From the NCBI GenBank assembly GCA_950295325.1, contig OX485809.1:33046001-33110000 (forward strand): DNA of 64,000 bases, given 5' to 3'. Source of the DNA: Polytrichum commune. Lineage: Eukaryota > Streptophyta > Polytrichopsida > Polytrichales > Polytrichaceae. Made by a program: the position numbers and the translations under genes. Below are positions 25,540 to 36,545 of this stretch, in pieces (the first letter of the stretch is position 1; each line of letters begins with the position of its first letter). Under the pieces are notes generated by a model. It did no database searches. It was not told the origin of the DNA and was given only the letters and a program-made list of their open reading frames with translations.

Positions 25540-26250
25540 GGTGTTGCAAGCCTGTGATGTATGATTTGGAGCCCGTTCTGTTGTTTGGATTGTGATGTGG
25601 TGGTGGCTGCAGTCATCCTATGCGAGCATATGTGAGGGAAATTTTGGAAATAAGTCATGCATGTACAGCAGCCTGAGAGGTGGGATTGAGATTCTTGCGT
25701 TCTTCTAGCGATTTTTTTCGGGTGTTGGAAGGATTTGATGTAGTTTTTGGAGGCGTTTTGGTGGCGTTTTGGTGATGTGATATGATGGTAGGTGCAGTAA
25801 TGGTATGTGAGCGTTTGTAAGGGGGGTCTCGAAATATGCATTTGTACCAGAGGTGGGATTGAGTTTCTTGCGTTTCTTTAGGGGATTTTCAGGGATTGGG
25901 AATGTTTTTTGGGGATTTTGGTTTGGAGGTGGCGGTTTTATTTTGGAAGAAGTGAGAAGTGAGGGAACATTCTGCCTCTGTAGCAGAGAGGCAGGGGAGC
26001 TTGTCCCCTGGATCTTGGTTCTCGAGGTTTTGTGGGCATTGGTGACGTTTGACATTCATGTTCATTGTGTTATCTCTGTGGTGGGTTGGCTTGTGGTGCC
26101 AATTTTAAGGTACGGGGGTAAGAATTTGTGAGGTTTTCTTTGGTAGTGCTCGGTGACTTGTTGTGATGGGTTGTCCATGCAAGAAGCGAGCACTAATGAA
26201 ACTCCGCATTTGCAGCAGAGGTTGGAGCTCCTCTGAATCTTTGTTGAGTT
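25540..26250. repeat. Degenerate ~170-bp repeats in the leader region
   Basis: Successive units carry related blocks. AGAGGTGGGATTGAGATTCTT (near 25677) recurs as AGAGGTGGGATTGAGTTTCTT (near 25850). TGTAGCAGAGAGGCAGGGGA and TTTGCAGCAGAGGTTGGAG resemble the same block more distantly. GATGTGGTGGTGGCTGCAGT and GATATGATGGTAGGTGCAGT pair in the first two units. The open frames on both strands here are by-products and not genes. The region is probably leader or leader intron. Confidence 0.5.
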
Positions 26251-27249
26251 TTCTGTCCGGGCTATGTGGTATTTGGCCTTGCGAGTTTCTGATTTTGGGG
26301 TGTGAGTGAACTTTTGTGGCTGTTTTCCCCACATGATCTGGCACTGGGCGTTTGCTCTCTGGATCTTGTTTTTGAGGTTATGTTATGGGTAGTAGATGGA
26401 ACTGAGCGAGGGGCAATATTATGTGAGGTTCAATATTCGTGCTGTTTGGCATTCCACCTTGTGCCTTCTGGATTTTGTGGGTCTCTTGTTTGCGAGGGAA
26501 TTTCCTCTTCTTTAAGGTTCCTCGTGTGCCTATCCTGTGGAATTTTACTGAGAGACATCTATACTTCTTCTTAGTCGTTTCTACTCACCTTTTACGCAAC
26601 TTCGGGGATCACAATTCCTCAGAATTTGGTCTGAGTTATCTTCTTCCCCCTTCTTGCTGAGCTTGAGTGTTTCTTCGTTGTTCTTGTGAAGCCTATCTGG
26701 TCGTCTTGTAAATACCAAATTCCAATTCCAGGCTCACAGAATTGATCCTCCTGATAATGCATTTGTGTCGACATTGCGAGTTTAGAGCTTTTTGAGAGCT
26801 TTGTATAAGGATTTGCAACATCCCAGCGAATGATCACTTGTGGTTGCCTGATTATCAACCCATGCAAACATCCTGTAGTGCAGGAGAACCAAAATTCCAC
26901 CATAAAGGCATGTGCACAATTGTTAACGCAGGGAAGGGAAGGGTTTGATTGGGTCTTCATTTTGAGCCAATTTGCTGACAGTGCCATCATGCCCTGCAGG
27001 TACCAGGAGTCCAAGGAATTCAATAACGCTGTGGATTTTCTTACACAAACACAACCATAATCTTCTTAAGTGTGCTCAAGTCTGAGCTTCGAGAGAGGAC
27101 AGCTTGACAGCAGGCCTTTCTTAGCCCATAGTGACCTTGTTTCAGGTGAGCTAGGTAATGGTCAGATTCCTGCTTCGATACTAGAGCTATCCTTGAACTC
27201 AATGGGACTTCTTTGTCCGGAGTTGGTCCCCTATGATTTTTCATTGGGC

Positions 27250-27530
27250 ATTTTGCGCACAATATCATTAATTTCTTCGCACGAGTGGTGCATGCTTGGA
27301 TGTATCGTTTGAATTTGAATGAAGAGCAACCTATTTGGTTCATTGAGGGCTAACCTCATTTCGGCATCTCTTGACATGCCAAAATGAGTTTGACCCTCAT
27401 GAACTGATATAGGTTGTGCTTTCTCAAACCTCCACACTACCTCCAAGCACGCACGCACCGCAAACTTACTGAGCATGGAAGGTGTTCTATGCAAAACCAC
27501 TAACTCCAGACCAAAAGTCATGTTGAGTTA
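27250..27530 (+). repeat. Dispersed repeat copy 1 (leader intron)
   Basis: It is homologous and co-directional with 29022-29300 inside intron 3. Shared landmarks in order are GTTTGAATTTGAATGA, TTTATTGAGGGC-like, CAAATGAGTTTGACCC, TCAAACCTCCACACTACCTC and GTTCTATG. The two copies have diverged substantially. No terminal repeat or coding frame was found. Confidence 0.75.
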
Positions 27531-27700
27531 CAGAATGACCCTACGATGGGCTTGTTTTTCCCTTCGAAGAAATTGAATTTCTATATTTGGATGTTGGGAG
27601 TGTGTTTGTTTCCATCATTGAAGTGTGTTTCTGTCCCTGTTTGTTTGCCAGTACGCAGGTTTGGAAAACTTTAATCGTCCCATACTCATTGGGATCGGTG

Positions 27701-30700
27701 ATGGAAGTCTCCACCATGCAAGACATCACAAAGCCTCTGGACCACATGCCTTTGAAAAGGGTAAAGTCGAAGGAAGAAGTTGAATACGAAAGCACTGTTT
27801 CCACTCTTGACCGCCTTCTTTCAATTGAGCTACCAGAATCAGCATACAGTGTTCTTCACAATTTGGCAGGAAGATGGACCGACATCTTAGACCCCAAGGA
27901 TCTCACGTTGAAACGGCTGAGTGGGGCTATGACCAACTTTGTATATGAATGTCACTGGGAGAGAGACAACGGCCACCGGCCTCGCAAAGTCATTGTACGA
28001 GTTTATGGGGAAGGCTCCAAGTATTTCTTTGACCGAAATGATGAAATCCTTACGTTTGAGCGCATGTCGCAGAGGCATCAGGGTCCACATTTACTTGGCA
28101 GATTTCCCAATGGCCGTGTCGAAGAATTCCTACGAGCCCGGGTAGGTTCAGACTGTTCTGTTTCTGTTGTTTCCTTTTGTTTACAGGTCAATTGGTATTC
28201 TGGGCTCTGAGTGTATGAAATCAGGTGCATTTGTGCATCTGGACATCGATGGCTTCTCATACCTCTTACATCTTCCAATTTTGTCAACCTCTTGTATTCT
28301 GTACTTGCCTGTTGAAATTGTGCATGTTCAGATTCTGAGCTTGAAGTTAGGCTTAGTGGTATCAAATTAAATGCTATTTATTCTTCTTCTTTTTTGCCAT
28401 TGCAGACATTGTCAAAGGATGACATACGCAACCCGGAGATTTCCAAGAAGATTGCTGTTAAACTAGTGGAGTTCCATACGCTTGACATGCCAGGGTCTCG
28501 CATGCCAAAGTTGTGGGAGAGATTAAGGTTAGTTATTATTTTTCCTTTCTGACTGTAGTTCATTCGAGTAGTGCATTATATATATATATATCCTGTCTGC
28601 TTGATGAAATATTTGAAATTTGTGTCTTACACGCATTTTCTTTGTAGCATGTGTATTTGGCATTATAGTCTAGGAAAGAGAAATGGATTTGCAGATCTGT
28701 AGGTTCTCAATGAGTTTTTTCCAGTTCCAGGGATTGGTTGAACAAGGTCTTGAAGCAAGGTGACCCTAGTATAGTGAAGGAGTTTTCATTGGAGCGGCTG
28801 GATGAGGAGATTGGTGACCTTCAGCGGTTATTGACTACACCAGATCAAAGAATTGGTTTCTGTCATAACGACCTGCAGTATGGCAACATTATGATATCAG
28901 AGAAGGATGATTCCGTCACCATCATTGTAGGTCTTGCCACAACAGTCTACATTATGTTTCTTTGTTACTATTCTGGTTCAGATCCATATGGGAGTTAGTT
29001 CCGTATGTTTTTCCATGGATTTGTTTGCATACAATATCAATAGTTTCTTTCCACTTTTGGAAAGCGCCTGGAGATAGTGTTTGAATTTGAATGACGAGCA
29101 AAGTATTTTGGTTTATTGAGGGCCAAACTCGTTTTAGAAACTCTTGGTATGCCCAAATGAGTTTGACCCCAATGAACTGATTGAATTTTGTTTGTTCAAA
29201 CCTCCACACTACCTCCAAGCATGCACCAAAAACTTACTGAACATGAGAGTTGTTCTATGTGAAACAACCAACTCCCGACTGAGTCATGCTGAGTTAGTGG
29301 TTAACTGTATTGTAACATTGTCACAAGTGGGATGCTTTATATGCCATGCTTTGAATCTGGTTTCTAATATCTTGGATGTATTTTGGAAGAAAACATTTGG
29401 TCCTGCTTGTGCTTCGTTTTCCTGGAACTAAATAGTAGACAGAAGAACTAATATAATTGTAATATGTGAATCAGGACTACGAGTATGCCAGTTACAACCC
29501 TGTTGCATTTGATATTGCCAACCACTTTTGTGAGATGACAGCTGATTATCATTCAGAGCAGCCACACCTCCTGAATTTCGAATTATATCCTGGTATGTTT
29601 GCAAAACTCGACAATTGCAGGCTTCCTGGATGATGAGTATAAGCACTTCAAACCTTAGTATACTTTTCATGCTACCACTTCATTGCATTACAGTCAATAG
29701 ACAGAATTTGACATTTTTAAGTGCCCTGCAGATCATGAGGAACGCAGCAGATTTTTGAGAGATTATTTGGAAGCCACAGGTAATTTTCTTGTAGTGAACT
29801 TGTTTCACATGGTGTCATATACATTGTCCATTCTTAACAACATGCACAACATGTATAGGGTATATTTCATTCAGATGCAGTACATTTTGTGGTTATTTTG
29901 AGACCAACCTTTAGGGGAGAGAGCAGACTCCGATATATCCACCATAATGCCTCACCTTCAAATTAGTATAATTATATATGTAACTTTGAAATGGACATTC
30001 TCTACTAAGAGCAAGCCCCTAGGTAACCACATGGTTGGTTGAATTTTTTTGGTTCAGCTGGATACTCCAACTATGATTGGGTGTACCATAGTGTCAGGGT
30101 GCACTGGAAATCAAATGCTCAGGAGGGTGACCCATCTGAGCACTATTCTGGCCTTAAGGGGCTCAACCTTTGAGTTCGCATGGGATCCTTGGTTTAAGCC
30201 ACCCTGGTCATTGTATTTGTCTCAAATTATCGGTGGTGGTATGTTAATCTACCAAGGAGCATAACCATGTGGTGTTGACTTTACAGGAGAGCTGGTAACA
30301 GAAGCTGACGTGGAGAAGCTTGTGAATGAGGTGGAGCAGTTTGTTCTTGCAAGTCATCTACACTGGGCTCTTTGGGGCTTGTTATCAGTAAGAAACCTGA
30401 TAATCTGTTTCTCAAATCTAGCAATTCAAATAGGAGTCAAGTATGTACCCATCGCTCTTTAGATGATATCTCAAACTCATTAGATTCTGACCAAAAAGGA
30501 GCATTCTACATCCAGTCAAGGTCATTGACTGGAAAACCCATGAAGAGGGTGATGTTTTGGACCCATGATGTAGGCCTACTCTGAAGGAGCTTGAGGTGAG
30601 AAATAAAGTCTTGTTTTGGGAATTTTGGTATGTAGATTTTCAATAGAAAATGAATACTATTTCAAGGGTCAACAAATCCTCAGAAGGCTTAGCCTGTCCA

Positions 30701-30892
30701 ATTGGATAGTAATGATTTCTTCTGCAATTTTTTTTTAAATTTGAACAGAAGTTACCTGTTTGACATGAATCCTTGGTTGTATTGTGATAACAGGCAGCAG
30801 TCTCTGATGTCGAGTTTGACTTCCTGGGGTATGCAAGGCAGCGGTTAGTCAAGTATTTTGAATTGAAGAAGCAGCTCTTTGGACAAAGTTAG
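27701..30892 (+). CDS. Choline/ethanolamine kinase, seven coding exons
   Basis: ATP-dependent phosphorylation of choline or ethanolamine, the first step of the Kennedy pathway to phosphatidylcholine/phosphatidylethanolamine; usually cytosolic. Coding exons by GT-AG junctions and frame: 27701-28141, 28406-28527, 28731-28926, 29475-29592, 29732-29779, 30287-30387, 30794-30892 (TAG). They sum to 1125 nt, 374 residues, a normal family length, with no stop or frameshift. The Brenner-type catalytic motif [10 protein letters not shown] lies near residue 233 in exon 3. The choline-kinase motif [20 protein letters not shown] begins exon 4 near residue 254. Other family blocks are [21 protein letters not shown] and [10 protein letters not shown]. 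The start at 27701 follows a good acceptor (27657-27658, pyrimidine-rich), suggesting a leader intron; ATG 27716 is an alternative. Substrate preference cannot be read from sequence. Confidence 0.93.
29022..29300 (+). repeat. Dispersed repeat copy 2 (intron 3)
   Basis: The counterpart of 27250-27530, lying between coding exons 3 and 4 of the choline kinase gene. The best preserved shared block is CAAACCTCCACACTACCTCC near 29199. Confidence 0.75.
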
Positions 30893-32810
30893 GTTTGTAG
30901 GCGGCCTGCAACATTTTCATCAATTTCGGTTTATCCCTTGCCTCCCACTTACAGGGGATTGAACATTGTGTAGTACAGAGCTACAGTTGTACAGATACAT
31001 ATGATATACTGGTAGGGAGCCAGAAGATTTATGTCATTTAGGGTTGACTTTATAATGATCAACACTTGTTAATTGCTTTGTCATATTTCCTACTTACATT
31101 CTCAGATTCCACAAGTCAAATGATGCAGCGTACTAGTAGGGTAACCTACACTTATCTATCTTGAAGTACATGCTGTAGATGGAGTATTGCACACCTCCTG
31201 CGATAGCTTCAGCCATCTGGATGTTTGCAGTGCAAGTTACTGTTACAATGACTTAACTGCATCTTTGAAATTTCCTTTCCTCTTTTGCTTCCTGGAGTGC
31301 ACTGAGCTAGCCATGTTAAGCAATTGTTGTGTAGCCAGCTCTGTGTCAAAGTGTGAAATTGTTTCTCAGCAATTGCTGGTGCCCATGGTGGCAGACATAT
31401 AAGGTAAGCGGGCCTAATTTGGTTACATATCTTGATCAGAATATGTATTTGAGTGGTGTTAGGTGTATTTTTGAGCACAATTGGCTGATATCCTAGTGTT
31501 TCCAAGTCCAACCAGTTACATGTTGACATCTTTCACTTCTTCTTTATTAAGTTGGGGTATATTCTCTAAATTCCTCTGAGATGATCAGTAATTTTCTTAA
31601 AGTCTTTGAACTTCAACTGATTATTTCTCAAACTCAACTTGTTCATCTGTAACTAGCAGCCAGTTTCTCCCCGTTCATTTCTTGGGTTTTGGCCTGCAAC
31701 TCAAAGAAATTCAAGTAACGTATACATGCGGCCTAAATCCAACATAGACACCTATATTTGATGTCTCAATAAATGGTTCAGTTGTCCATGTCTAAACTAC
31801 ATGCTCAAAATATGCATACCATATTAGGTTCAAAAATCGACATGATCAGGGAGGATTTCTATGACAACTTCATGAACACAACAATTTTCACTTTAATAAC
31901 GAATAAAGATATTCATATGAGCTCTGAAGATTATGAAGCAAATGGTTACATGCACAGTTTGAATTTTCTAATTATCTCGCACTGATTGCATGCTTCATAG
32001 CCTATGAGAAGTGGTTGCAGAGAGAAAAGTACTCAAATTACACAAATCTACCGTGACCGTAGTCAATATGATAGTGGTTTGGTGTCTCAAAATGAGGTTG
32101 GGCACCTACTACAATCCAAGCAAGGCTCTTCAACCCAGTCACAAATTTCACAATCTAAGGACCAGCAAGGGTATATATAGTTTTCCTCAAGAAGTTTGTA
32201 GTCTGATCAGATGAAACTTTGTGCAGGCTCATAAGCTGCATTCCCTCTGCTTCCCACAGCAATGTCTTTGATCAGGGTCTCTTTTGACAACATATTTGCT
32301 TGAAAGTGCCACTCAGGTGGTTCAGTAGTTGATATTTCGCATTTGAAACGCAGTGTGTCTTATGTGTCAGTTTTGTTTTGACAACAATAATTATTAGATA
32401 CACATGAACTTACCCAATGAAATTGCATAGTGACATGTGTAAATCAGAACTCTCGACTGGATACAGTAAAAGAGTTTTGACTACAAATCCCTCTTATGTC
32501 AAGTGCCTGATTCTTACATAAAATGTATTCAACGTTGGCAATGATCCTATCAGGTATGTGCACACGAATTGGCCAGCTAAAGTAGTGATGAGTGCATCTA
32601 CTCCTGCCACTCCAATTAATAGTCGGTGATTAATCAGTGGCAGCTGAATCCTTATTGTTGGTGTAGACTCCACCCTGAGACTGGAAGTAAAGAAATTTGG
32701 AGCTCGAAAGAGGTATGCCATACCTGATAGCGCGTGATTATAGTGACTCTTTGTTAGGCAGTTGGATTGTGTTGAATAGGTAGCGGTTTAATTTCATACT
32801 TGTACTCTAA
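30893..32810. other. Downstream of choline kinase, no gene recognised
   Basis: It begins with the 3' untranslated region of the kinase gene. No further exon, domain or repeat could be assigned. Only short frames without recognisable motifs occur on either strand. Confidence 0.5.
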
Positions 32811-33345
32811 GGCCCACTTTACACCTAGAGGCCGGGCCAATTCGTTGTGTGAGAGGCTTGAAATCCTCACTTGTGATTGGTCAAAAGGTTGAAATCAGCC
32901 CCAACCCCTTTACACCTAGAGGCTGGGCCAATTTGATGGTATGATTTTTTTAATCAAAAAATGCATGGTATGACACATCCCGAACTCATTGAATTGGGTG
33001 CATCCAAAATGGAAGGCCAATTCTTGGCCTCAGGGCCAATGTCACATTGCAATTAAGAAAAAATTTCTTTAATAAAATGTGATTTTTCAACAAACTATAT
33101 CCATTGGATCATGTGGAAATATGAACGGCTCTATGCTAGATTATGCTAGATCCGTTGGATTATGCTAGATTTATTGAATCAGTCTAGCTTCTTGGCCCTA
33201 AGGCCTTTGCATATGGAAAAATTGGCCCCCATTATAATCTTATTATAATGTGTAGTTGAGGCCGGCCTCCAACCCAAAAGGGACTGAAATTTCATGCAAT
33301 AGGCCTCAAGGGGAATTGGCCCGGCCTCTAGGTGTAAAGCGGCCC
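32811..33345. mobile_element. TIR element, PIF/Harbinger-like
   Basis: The left terminus GGCCCACTTTACACCTAGAG and the right terminus (reverse-complemented) GGGCCGCTTTACACCTAGAG pair over more than 30 bp, extending through GCCGGGCCAATT. Flanks are TAA on the left and TTA on the right, a one-mismatch trinucleotide duplication. A third copy of the CTTTACACCTAGAGGC block sits internally near 32912. The termini resemble the GGTTTACACYAT family at 13975 and 58768. It is 535 bp and non-coding. Confidence 0.7.
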
Positions 33346-33639
33346 TTAGCATAACCTAGCATTACTCAAAACTCTACTCCCCAACAGAAATGACTAGATT
33401 TGCAAAACCCTAAATAACATGTTTCAAAGTTTGATCCACATTGCGCATTTCTGTCAATTTCAGAACACCAACACAAACTTATGACCACTCAAATTGAAGG
33501 AGGGGGTGCTTCATTGTAAATGCAAATTGCAAGCCTAAGACCTCCAAGAATCTTTCATTTATGAGATCATACAATTCCGAAGTTGCATCCTTCAACATTA
33601 CGTACGTTATGTATACAATATCCTTATCATCATCATCAT

Positions 33640-33815
33640 CTTGTTCCCGTTGTTCTCCTCTTCGTCTTCTTCATGTGCAGATTCCTATACCTCCTCTTCA
33701 GGCTCTGGGAGGCTCTGGGATTCCTAGATTCTTCCGCTCCTTGTCCCGCCTCTCCCAACTGTAATCTACCCCCGGGATATCCTTCAAGGTGTACTCTAAC
33801 CCTCGAATATCACTT
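33640..33815 (-). pseudogene. Broken tandem copy of the F-box gene 3' end
   Basis: It matches 33899-34120 at an offset of about 303 bp. AATCTACCCCCGGGATATCC, AAGGTGTACTCTAACCCTCG and AATATCAC align with the same blocks in the coding tail. Translated on the - strand it preserves DIRGLEYTLKDIPGVDYSWE and then a shortened, frame-disturbed acidic tail. It lacks everything upstream, so it is a fragment left by tandem duplication. Confidence 0.85.
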
Positions 33816-33898
33816 TCATGCTTTATGACATACATACTATTTCGAGGTTGTACCCTTCACCATACCCTAATTTTAAGTGTACAGGATACTCATCCTCA

Positions 33899-35266
33899 TC
33901 AGGGTTCCTCTTCTTGTTCCTGTTCCTCCTCCACTTGGTCTTCATTTTCTTGTGCAGAATCCTCTTCCTCTGCCTCTTCCTCCTCAGACTCTGGGATTCC
34001 TAGCTTCTCCCGCTCTTCCCTTTCCTTCTGCTCCTTCTTCCGCTTCTCCCAAGTCTCCCAACTATAATCTACCCCCGGAATATCCTTCAAGGTGTACCCT
34101 AACCCTCGAATATCACATTCCTGCAAAATACTGCACGCACCGAACGGAATGTCCACTTTCTCCCAACCTTTTGTGTCCAAGTTCCCCATCACAAATCTCT
34201 CTGCCAAGCCTTCCTCCAGGAGCCAAGAGAACACCACAAAATGCTCACCGCAGAAGCTGGTGCGAAACTGCACGTCGTTTATGTGTACAGGCGGGTCAGG
34301 GTCATCCTCATACGATAGCCATGCAAACAGATCCTCCGGCATAAACATCACCGCAGACCACTTCTGGTCAGAGTGATCAAGAAGCTCCCACGCTGCGATG
34401 GTTCGCTCGTCCAGTGCAACTGTGACATCAAAAAGCCTGCCCTGCATTGCTGCGATGGTGCGAAGATAGTCATCACAGTCTCCAGGTGGAGCATCCACGT
34501 ATCCCCAATCGCCATTCCCAAGGTCATATGTCACCACTCCGTCGATTTCTGTCCTAAGGTACATGTAGCCATTTGCTTCAGCGCAAGTGGACTGTCCCGG
34601 TGCCATCTCGGGCCGTTGCCCATCCTTAATCGTCCAGGAACCGGTCCTGGAGTCGTAAACCTGAGTTGGAATCCCAGGGCTTGAGTATACAACTTGAAAT
34701 GCGTATGGGAAGACCGATGTGTCAACACGGAGAGCAACAAATGGATCCTGGGCTGTGGACTCCAGAACGGTAGGGAGCTTATGCCAAACCCTAGTGTGAA
34801 GGTCAAACACATGGTGAATGGTGGCATAGTAATCCTCGGTGGCGAATCCATACATCAATCCCTTGACCTCAAGAAATCTTCTCCGATTTGGCATCGAAGG
34901 CAACCGTGTCCAGTTCCATCGTTTCCTTAACGCATCATATGATAACAACCCCTCCAACTCCTCGCTCCAAGATCCCCCGGTCACCACGAAATAGGGCTTC
35001 GCGAGAGGCCGAGTGAAACTGCTCTCGAGAAACCCTCGGTCTACCGCAGCTCGGTTCCATTCCTTGCACACTAAACGTAGCTGGAAAAACTCGCGCAAGG
35101 GAAGCTTCGCAAAAATATGCTTCAGATCGATATGGTTCTGCAGTGTGCCCCACACGTTTGGGTCCATCATACCATCGCTTTCTTTTTCGCCATCGCTCAT
35201 CGCCATAGCCACCAAATTCTCCACACCGTAATCCAAATCCCTCTGATGTAGATCTAATATACTCAA
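33899..35266 (-). CDS. F-box/kelch-type protein with acidic C-terminal tail
   Basis: A single uninterrupted frame of 455 residues. An F-box-like segment lies at about residues 40-80 (HIDLKHIFAKLPLREFFQLR, then VCKEWNRAA), the SKP1-binding helix-loop pattern. It is followed by a beta-propeller-like region with kelch-type blocks such as YDALRKRWNWTRLP, FDLHTRVWHKLP and YDSRTGSWTI. The last 45 residues are strongly acidic (runs of E and Q), encoded by a low-complexity CTC/TTC-rich template strand. By family knowledge it would be a substrate receptor of an SCF ubiquitin ligase. The start at 35266 gives the longest product; Met-21, Met-23 and Met-33 are alternatives. It has no introns in the coding region. 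The 3' end has been partly duplicated at 33640-33815. The target is unknown. Confidence 0.85.
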   Translation of the reverse strand: MSILDLHQRDLDYGVENLVAMAMSDGEKESDGMMDPNVWGTLQNHIDLKHIFAKLPLREFFQLRLVCKEWNRAAVDRGFLESSFTRPLAKPYFVVTGGSWSEELEGLLSYDALRKRWNWTRLPSMPNRRRFLEVKGLMYGFATEDYYATIHHVFDLHTRVWHKLPTVLESTAQDPFVALRVDTSVFPYAFQVVYSSPGIPTQVYDSRTGSWTIKDGQRPEMAPGQSTCAEANGYMYLRTEIDGVVTYDLGNGDWGYVDAPPGDCDDYLRTIAAMQGRLFDVTVALDERTIAAWELLDHSDQKWSAVMFMPEDLFAWLSYEDDPDPPVHINDVQFRTSFCGEHFVVFSWLLEEGLAERFVMGNLDTKGWEKVDIPFGACSILQECDIRGLGYTLKDIPGVDYSWETWEKRKKEQKEREEREKLGIPESEEEEAEEEDSAQENEDQVEEEQEQEEEP

Positions 35267-35817
35267 ATTCTATCATGCCCTTTACGGCATCATTGGAGAA
35301 GCTCCTAATTGAACCCCATTCGTTGGCCATCATGAGCAAGCTTTCAACCTCTTCTGATCTGATGCCAGGGCCAAATCTCCAAATGACAGATGACGATCGA
35401 AAAATCTCAGCTTGAGCGTGCATCCCTGCGCAAGAATCGCGAGGAAGCATCACGAGAGATGCATGAGTGCGGGCCGCAACCGGACTTAGCTCAAAGGAAG
35501 CCCTGGTGCGTAGGAATGATGACACGTGTCAATCACTTGTCGTCGCTTATTTACTATACTGCTATTAAGCGTCTAATGCACACTCCGACAACAAGGCTGT
35601 ATGATTTGTTCACATGTGGGGTTGGCACATGAGGTTAATGAGGCCTTAAAAGTGTCACTTTTGGTTGGTAAAATAGATTCGAATTTATTTTTTAAATTCC
35701 ATAGATTAGCAAATCTATACATAGTCTACATAAAAAAAATTTGGTAAAAATGATAAATTCATATGCAACCTACATAAATTTGCAAAGTTGTTTTAAAGAA
35801 ATGAGCCTTGTACTCTC
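35267..35817. other. Upstream region of the F-box gene
   Basis: Probable 5' untranslated region and promoter on the - strand. An overlapping 196-codon frame (34935-35525) lies mostly opposite codon position in the F-box gene and has no recognisable domain, so it is not called. No other structure was seen. Confidence 0.4.
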
Positions 35818-36044
35818 CACTACACAAAATATGATATTTAGTGTGACTTACTGTTCGGAGTTACATGTTCCTATATCTTTTTACTATTAATGTATTTTTT
35901 TACCAAGTAAAGATGTTAATGTTCTATAGTGTGCAAACAACCAAATTGACCATGGTTGGTAAAAAAAAAGATACACAGTAGACAATTATAGCATTGCGTA
36001 ATTCCAAATAGTAAGTCACACTAAATATCATATTTTGTGTAGTG
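35818..36044. mobile_element. MITE with perfect 35-bp TIRs
   Basis: The left arm begins CACTACACAAAATATGATAT and continues through TTAGTGTGACTTACT. The right arm is its exact reverse complement over 35 bp, with weaker pairing beyond (GGAGTTAC against GTAATTCC). Length is 227 bp and it is non-coding. It is the best preserved member of a family with degenerate copies at 8010-8200, 17004-17220 and 36417-36545. No convincing target duplication could be read. Confidence 0.85.
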
Positions 36045-36049
36045 ATGTT

Positions 36050-36420
36050 CATTGACGTTGGATTGCTAGGTGAGAATCACCACAAAAACAACCTTATTGT
36101 AGGTAGGAGACTAGGAGTCTTCTATTAGATGATGGTGTTGTCCTCCTTCTGTGGATCACTTCTTACACCGCCTCGATGAGCAGACAGAGCCCCGATTAGC
36201 CATCATGATTGGGCAAAGTTGGCGCTCTTCTTAAAGCGTCCTTGCACCCTTCTTACACCGCCACTGTGAATGGCCAATGTGGTGTTGTTTTATACTTAAT
36301 GTCTCATGTGATTAATTGCTTTCAACAAAAGGGGGGCTTACTTGATGCCATCATTGCACTCACTTGTTGACAACTTTAGGATGAAAAAATAAGTGTCACC
36401 AAAAGGAAGGTGTTCCCACT
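36050..36420. repeat. Dispersed repeat, inverted copy of 6.9-7.5 kb
   Basis: It matches the reverse complement of about 6940-7500, sharing TTGGATTGCTAGGTGA, TCACTTCTTACACCGCC and TTACTTGATGCCATC in collinear order. The 6.9-kb copy holds extra sequence (about 7100-7330) absent here. Confidence 0.6.
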
Positions 36421-36545
36421 ACACAGTTTATGGTATTTAGTGTCACTTACTATTTGGAATTACAACATGTAGTGACTTCTTAATTGGGGGTTCAATTTTT
36501 ACTAGAAAAAGTTGATTAAGTTGTTTGGACATTATAGAACATAAA
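36417..36545. mobile_element. Truncated MITE of the 35.8-kb family
   Basis: It begins CCACTACACAGTTTATGGTA and continues TTTAGTGTCACTTACTATTT, matching the left half of 35818-36044. The right half is missing. Confidence 0.6.

Noticed and set aside
25530-26344. Several overlapping 80-116-codon frames on both strands
   Set aside because: They follow the degenerate repeats in the probable leader intron of the choline kinase gene and match no family.
27587-27700. Upstream in-frame extension of the choline kinase first exon
   Set aside because: A good splice acceptor at 27657-27658 and lack of family similarity before [11 protein letters not shown] favour a start at 27701.
34935-35525. 196-codon - strand frame overlapping the F-box gene start
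   Set aside because: It overlaps the F-box coding frame in another phase and has no domain; the F-box frame has clear F-box and kelch-type features.
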